Shown in pieces: positions 61,087 through 64,000 of a DNA stretch of 64,000 nucleotides. A program made the position numbers and the translations under genes. The DNA comes from Pontibacter kalidii. GTDB lineage: Bacteria; Bacteroidota; Bacteroidia; Cytophagales; Hymenobacteraceae. The stretch is taken from NCBI RefSeq assembly GCF_026278245.1, contig NZ_CP111079.1:2110501-2174500 (forward strand). The letters are read 5' to 3'. Positions within the stretch are counted from its first letter, which is position 1; each line of letters starts with the position of its first letter. The notes below the pieces were generated by a model. It searched no databases, had not been told where the DNA came from, and saw only the letters and a program-made list of their open reading frames with translations.

Positions 61087-61886
61087 AGTTGGTTTGATAA
61101 TGTGATCAGCAGCTTTTCTTTACGCTATTTTTATACTGCTTGTCTAAGCTGAGGTTAAGCCGCAACGCTAATGGATGTAAAAGACAACATTTATACTTTG
61201 GCTGTACTCTATACTTCCTCTGACCCAAGTCTTTAGATTTATGCACTACTAGGGTGTCGAATCTGGGACTCGACTGGCTTGAAAAACCATACTTATACTT
61301 GAGCTCTACTTTATACTTCGACCATATTTTATACTTACCAGCACAACTGCTATTCCTCTCGCTGGCGCGAGTTTGCAACTCGTGCCTACTATGTTGTTGG
61401 GTTTGCAACCCGACTGGCCCGAAGAGCCATGTTTTATACTTGGGTTATACTTCTCTGAGCCTCTGCTGCCTTCCACTGGAACCAAGCTATACTTCCAAAG
61501 CTCCGCTCATCCTCCAGACTTACAACCTTACTGTTTCATTTCCTACTTTCTACTCTCAAGCCCGAGAGGGCTCGCCTTGGGGGTAGGGGCCCTCGATAAG
61601 GGTATCGCGCTGGGAGCTTTTCCTTTGCTTGACCTGCGGTCTCCGCAATTTCGCTGAAGCGAAACCAGAAATCTACAAGGCGCTCAACGGAAAGACTGGG
61701 ATCAGTTCGATAGCCACCGCTAGTTGTCATCTCGACCTATGGGAGAGACCTCTTTAGAATTCCCAATAGATCCCTCACAGCTACGCTGGCTCTCTTCGGC
61801 TGTCGCCTCGAGAGTATTCGGAATGACAGAGAGAGTGGCCAGTACAGAATACCCTCCCCTGTTTTTAGGGGAGGGCAAGGGTGGGG
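61087..61886. other. 800-bp repeat-rich gap splitting the hut genes
   Basis: No gene is supported here; the frames present are short and low-complexity. The region contains many TATACTT/ATACTT words and short palindromes GAGTT-TGC-AACTC and GGGTT-TGC-AACCC near 61368-61420. It also holds a GTCAT...ATGACA repeat (61725-61828) and a CCCTCCCCT/AGGGGAGGG hairpin next to the hutU stop (about 61852-61875). It looks like an accumulation site of small repeats. Confidence 0.6.
61725..61828. repeat. Dispersed GTCAT...ATGACA repeat, copy 2
   Basis: It begins TGTCATCTCGACCTATGGGA and ends CGGAATGACA, with inner inverted parts (GGGAGAGACCTCT; TCCCAATAGATCCCTC). Units of this style are common in intergenic DNA of Bacteroidota. 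A divergent copy is at 44430-44524. Confidence 0.55.
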
Positions 61887-63599
61887 TTACAGTTCCAGCC
61901 CAAACTTCTTGGCATTCTCCTGCGCTGTTTCGTAACCGGCGTCGGCGTGGCGGAAGATGCCCATGGCCGGGTCGTTGTGGAGCACGCGGCGCAGACAGCG
62001 CTCGGCACGGTCGGTGCCGTCGGCAAGTATCACCATGCCTGCGTGCTGCGAGTAGCCGATGCCCACGCCACCGCCGTGGTGGAACGACACCCAGGTAGCC
62101 CCACCGGCCGTGTTGGACATCAGGTTCAGCAGCGGCCAATCGGAGATAGCATCAGAGCCGTCTTTCATACCTTCTGTTTCGCGGTACGGAGAGGCCACGG
62201 AACCGCAGTCGAGGTGGTCGCGGCCAATGACGATCGGTGCTTTTACCTTGCCTTCACGCACCAGTTGGTTAAAGAGCAGGCCCGCTTTCTCGCGCTCACC
62301 CATGCCCAGCCAGCAAATGCGGCACGGCAGTCCCTGGAAGGCCACCTTCTCCTGCGCCTCGTCCAGCCACTTGATCATGTGTGTGTTTTCCGGGAACAGC
62401 TCCTTCAGGGCCTCGTCGGTTACGCGAATATCCTCCGGGTCACCGGAAAGGGCAGCCCAGCGGAACGGCCCTTTGCCCTCGCAAAAGAGCGGACGGATGT
62501 ATTCCGGCACAAAGCCTGGTATGTTGAAGGCATTTGCCTCGCCGCCCTGCTGGGCGAACTCGCGCAGGTTGTTGCCGTAGTCGAAGGTTTTGCTGCCACG
62601 CTTTTGCAGTTCCAGCATAAAGCCCACGTGGCGGGCCATACTTTTCAGCGACAGCTCTTTATACTTGGCCGGGTCCTGCTGGCGCAGCTCCTTTGCCTCC
62701 TGCAGGCTTAACCCGTTCGGCACATAGCCGTTGATCGGATCGTGGGCAGAGGTCTGGTCGGTGAGAATGTCCGGTGTGATGTTGTCAGCAAGCAGGCGTT
62801 CCAGCACATCGCCGATATCCCCTACCAGGCCAACAGAGATTGCTTCGCCGCGCTCTTTCGCCTCCAGCACCCAGGCTTTTGCCTCCTCATAATCATAGGT
62901 CATTTTGTCGATGTAGCGGGTCTCCAGGCGCTTTTTGATGCGGTCCGGGTCTACGTCTACTCCTAAAAAAGTGGCCCCGGCTATGGTGGCTGCCAGTGGT
63001 TGAGCACCGCCCATGCCCCCTAAGCCGCCCGTCACGAGCAGCTTGTGGCGCAGGTCGCTGTTAAAGTACTTATCGCCGCAGGCAGCGAAGGTCTCGTAGG
63101 TTCCCTGAAGGATGCCCTGCGAGCCGATGTAGATCCAGCTGCCCGCCGTCATCTGTCCGTACATGATCAGGCCGCGCTTGCGCAAGTCGTTAAAGTACTC
63201 CCAGGTGGCCCAATGCGGCACCAGGTTAGAGTTGGCGATGAGCACGCGCGGTGCCTCGGCGTGCGTACGCACCTTGCCTACCGGCTTACCCGACTGCACC
63301 AGCAGGCTCTCGTCCTCCTCCAGCTCCAGCAGTACTTTGATGATCTTGCGGGCATCCTCCGGCGTACGCGCCGCCTGGCCGGTGCCGCCGTATACCACCA
63401 GGTCGGCTGGGGCTTCGGCTACCTCGTCGGTCAGGTTGTTGAGGAACATGCGCAGCGCCGCCTCTGCCTGCCAGTTCTTGCAGTGAAGCTCCGGCCCACG
63501 CGGGGGAATGTAGGTCGGGTGGTTGGCGTATTGCTGTATAAATTGCTCAGCGGTGAGGCCGGCTCTTGGTGAGGTTGCTGTGGCAGCGGATGAATTCAT
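61887..63599 (-). CDS. hutU: Urocanate hydratase
   Basis: A 570-residue protein. It shows the urocanase signatures [56 protein letters not shown] and, near the C terminus, [15 protein letters not shown], plus the conserved cysteine in [13 protein letters not shown]. Its tightly bound NAD acts as electrophile to hydrate urocanate to imidazolonepropionate. Length is normal. hutH, for the first step, is not in the window. It is divergent from the methyltransferase at 63721. Confidence 0.95.
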   Translation of the reverse strand: MNSSAATATSPRAGLTAEQFIQQYANHPTYIPPRGPELHCKNWQAEAALRMFLNNLTDEVAEAPADLVVYGGTGQAARTPEDARKIIKVLLELEEDESLLVQSGKPVGKVRTHAEAPRVLIANSNLVPHWATWEYFNDLRKRGLIMYGQMTAGSWIYIGSQGILQGTYETFAACGDKYFNSDLRHKLLVTGGLGGMGGAQPLAATIAGATFLGVDVDPDRIKKRLETRYIDKMTYDYEEAKAWVLEAKERGEAISVGLVGDIGDVLERLLADNITPDILTDQTSAHDPINGYVPNGLSLQEAKELRQQDPAKYKELSLKSMARHVGFMLELQKRGSKTFDYGNNLREFAQQGGEANAFNIPGFVPEYIRPLFCEGKGPFRWAALSGDPEDIRVTDEALKELFPENTHMIKWLDEAQEKVAFQGLPCRICWLGMGEREKAGLLFNQLVREGKVKAPIVIGRDHLDCGSVASPYRETEGMKDGSDAISDWPLLNLMSNTAGGATWVSFHHGGGVGIGYSQHAGMVILADGTDRAERCLRRVLHNDPAMGIFRHADAGYETAQENAKKFGLEL

Positions 63600-63720
63600 A
63601 GTTCTTATTCCAGTTTGGGTTTGTTCAATAATCTGAAAAAATACTTAAAAAAGACAGCAAAAGCGTGCTAATTTTAGATGCAGCAGCCTATCCTGCTGAT
63701 CCAATTATACTTTTATACCT

Positions 63721-64000
63721 ATGTTTCACCTGCCCCTTTCCTCCGCCCCTGCCCAATTCGGCAACATCGATATCTACCTCTTCGACCAGTTGCTGAAAGG
63801 CCGTATCCAAAAAGGCATGAGACTGCTGGACGCGGGCTGCGGGACCGGCCGGAACATACAGTACCTGCTGCAGACCGGGGTAAAAGTATACGGTGCCGAT
63901 GCCTCCGAAGAAGCTATTGCAAAGGTACGCGCGATGGCGTCGGAACTTGCTCCTACCCTATCGCCGAAGAACTTTGTAGTGGCAGACCTGGCACAATTGC
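63721..64000 (+). CDS. Class I SAM-dependent methyltransferase, truncated by window edge
   Basis: The frame is open from an ATG at 63721 to the right edge (93 codons): MFHLPLSSAPAQFGNIDIY, then the SAM-binding motif I LLDAGCGTGRNIQYLL, an acidic motif II end (VYGADASEEAI) and FVVADLAQ. These define a Rossmann-fold methyltransferase of the Methyltransf_11/25 kind. The substrate cannot be told from the visible part. A TATACTT word lies at the likely promoter, just before the start. Confidence 0.85.
   Translation, partial: MFHLPLSSAPAQFGNIDIYLFDQLLKGRIQKGMRLLDAGCGTGRNIQYLLQTGVKVYGADASEEAIAKVRAMASELAPTLSPKNFVVADLAQL

Noticed and set aside
61254..61657. Short overlapping frames in the hut gap
   Set aside because: They are composed of repeats and TATACTT words in several frames at once, with no coherent protein.

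Overview
The window reads as chromosome of a member of the Bacteroidota, most likely a Cytophagales/Hymenobacteraceae bacterium of the Pontibacter type. The signs are two SusC/SusD pairs, a DUF3078 protein, many lipobox and signal-peptide proteins, a menaquinone gene set, moderate GC with few Shine-Dalgarno sequences, and intergenic palindromes of a kind common in that phylum. I see no rRNA, tRNA, CRISPR array, phage or insertion-sequence transposase. The genus is an inference.

The left 38 kb is dominated by cell-wall and amino-sugar genes. After a truncated NhaC-type antiporter come a lipoprotein PGRP/AmpD-type amidase, a DUF819 membrane protein, a serine hydrolase, and a leftward muropeptide block: DacB-like carboxypeptidase, L-Ala-D/L-Glu epimerase, an alpha-oxoamine-synthase-like PLP enzyme and an NlpC/P60 endopeptidase. 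Next is a rightward block of SusC, SusD, a ROK regulator and a GlcN6P deaminase fused to an LmbE/PIG-L deacetylase. Then come DUF3078, a GH3(NagZ-like)-beta-lactamase fusion, a GHL10 glycosidase, a leftward operon (PGRP amidase, GH9 enzyme, polysaccharide-deacetylase domain, phosphoesterase-propeller), a second GHL10 glycosidase and a second SusC/SusD pair. Together these could strip peptides from peptidoglycan, cut the bare glycan, import it and feed glucosamine and dipeptides to metabolism. TTAGCA/TGCTAA inverted pairs lie before both susC genes, the ROK gene and the second GHL10 gene, which suggests one regulon.

The most striking single feature is the end of the GH9 gene. Its stop codon directly follows an A AAA AAG heptamer. 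A purine-rich AGGAGG lies 10 nt upstream, and a perfect 7-bp hairpin starts 8 nt downstream. The -1 frame continues, with no usable start codon, into a deacetylase-like domain. This looks like a dnaX-type programmed -1 frameshift giving an 852-residue GH9-CE4 protein, although a homopolymer indel must be excluded.

The right part (39-64 kb) is housekeeping and amino-acid catabolism: a Mut7-C RNase-like protein; a yjjX-pxpB-pxpC-pxpA-NRAMP-like operon for 5-oxoproline; an M1 aminopeptidase; pyruvate dehydrogenase E2; a histidine phosphatase; a menaquinone group (hotdog thioesterase, menF, menD, two DoxX proteins, menE); a beta-propeller lipoprotein; DUF1835; a small secreted protein; and histidine degradation genes hutG, hutI and hutU. 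A methyltransferase gene runs off the right edge.

Across the window the word AAGTATA/TATACTT is strikingly frequent in both genes and spacers, and it builds a 13-bp tandem array at 19654-19755.
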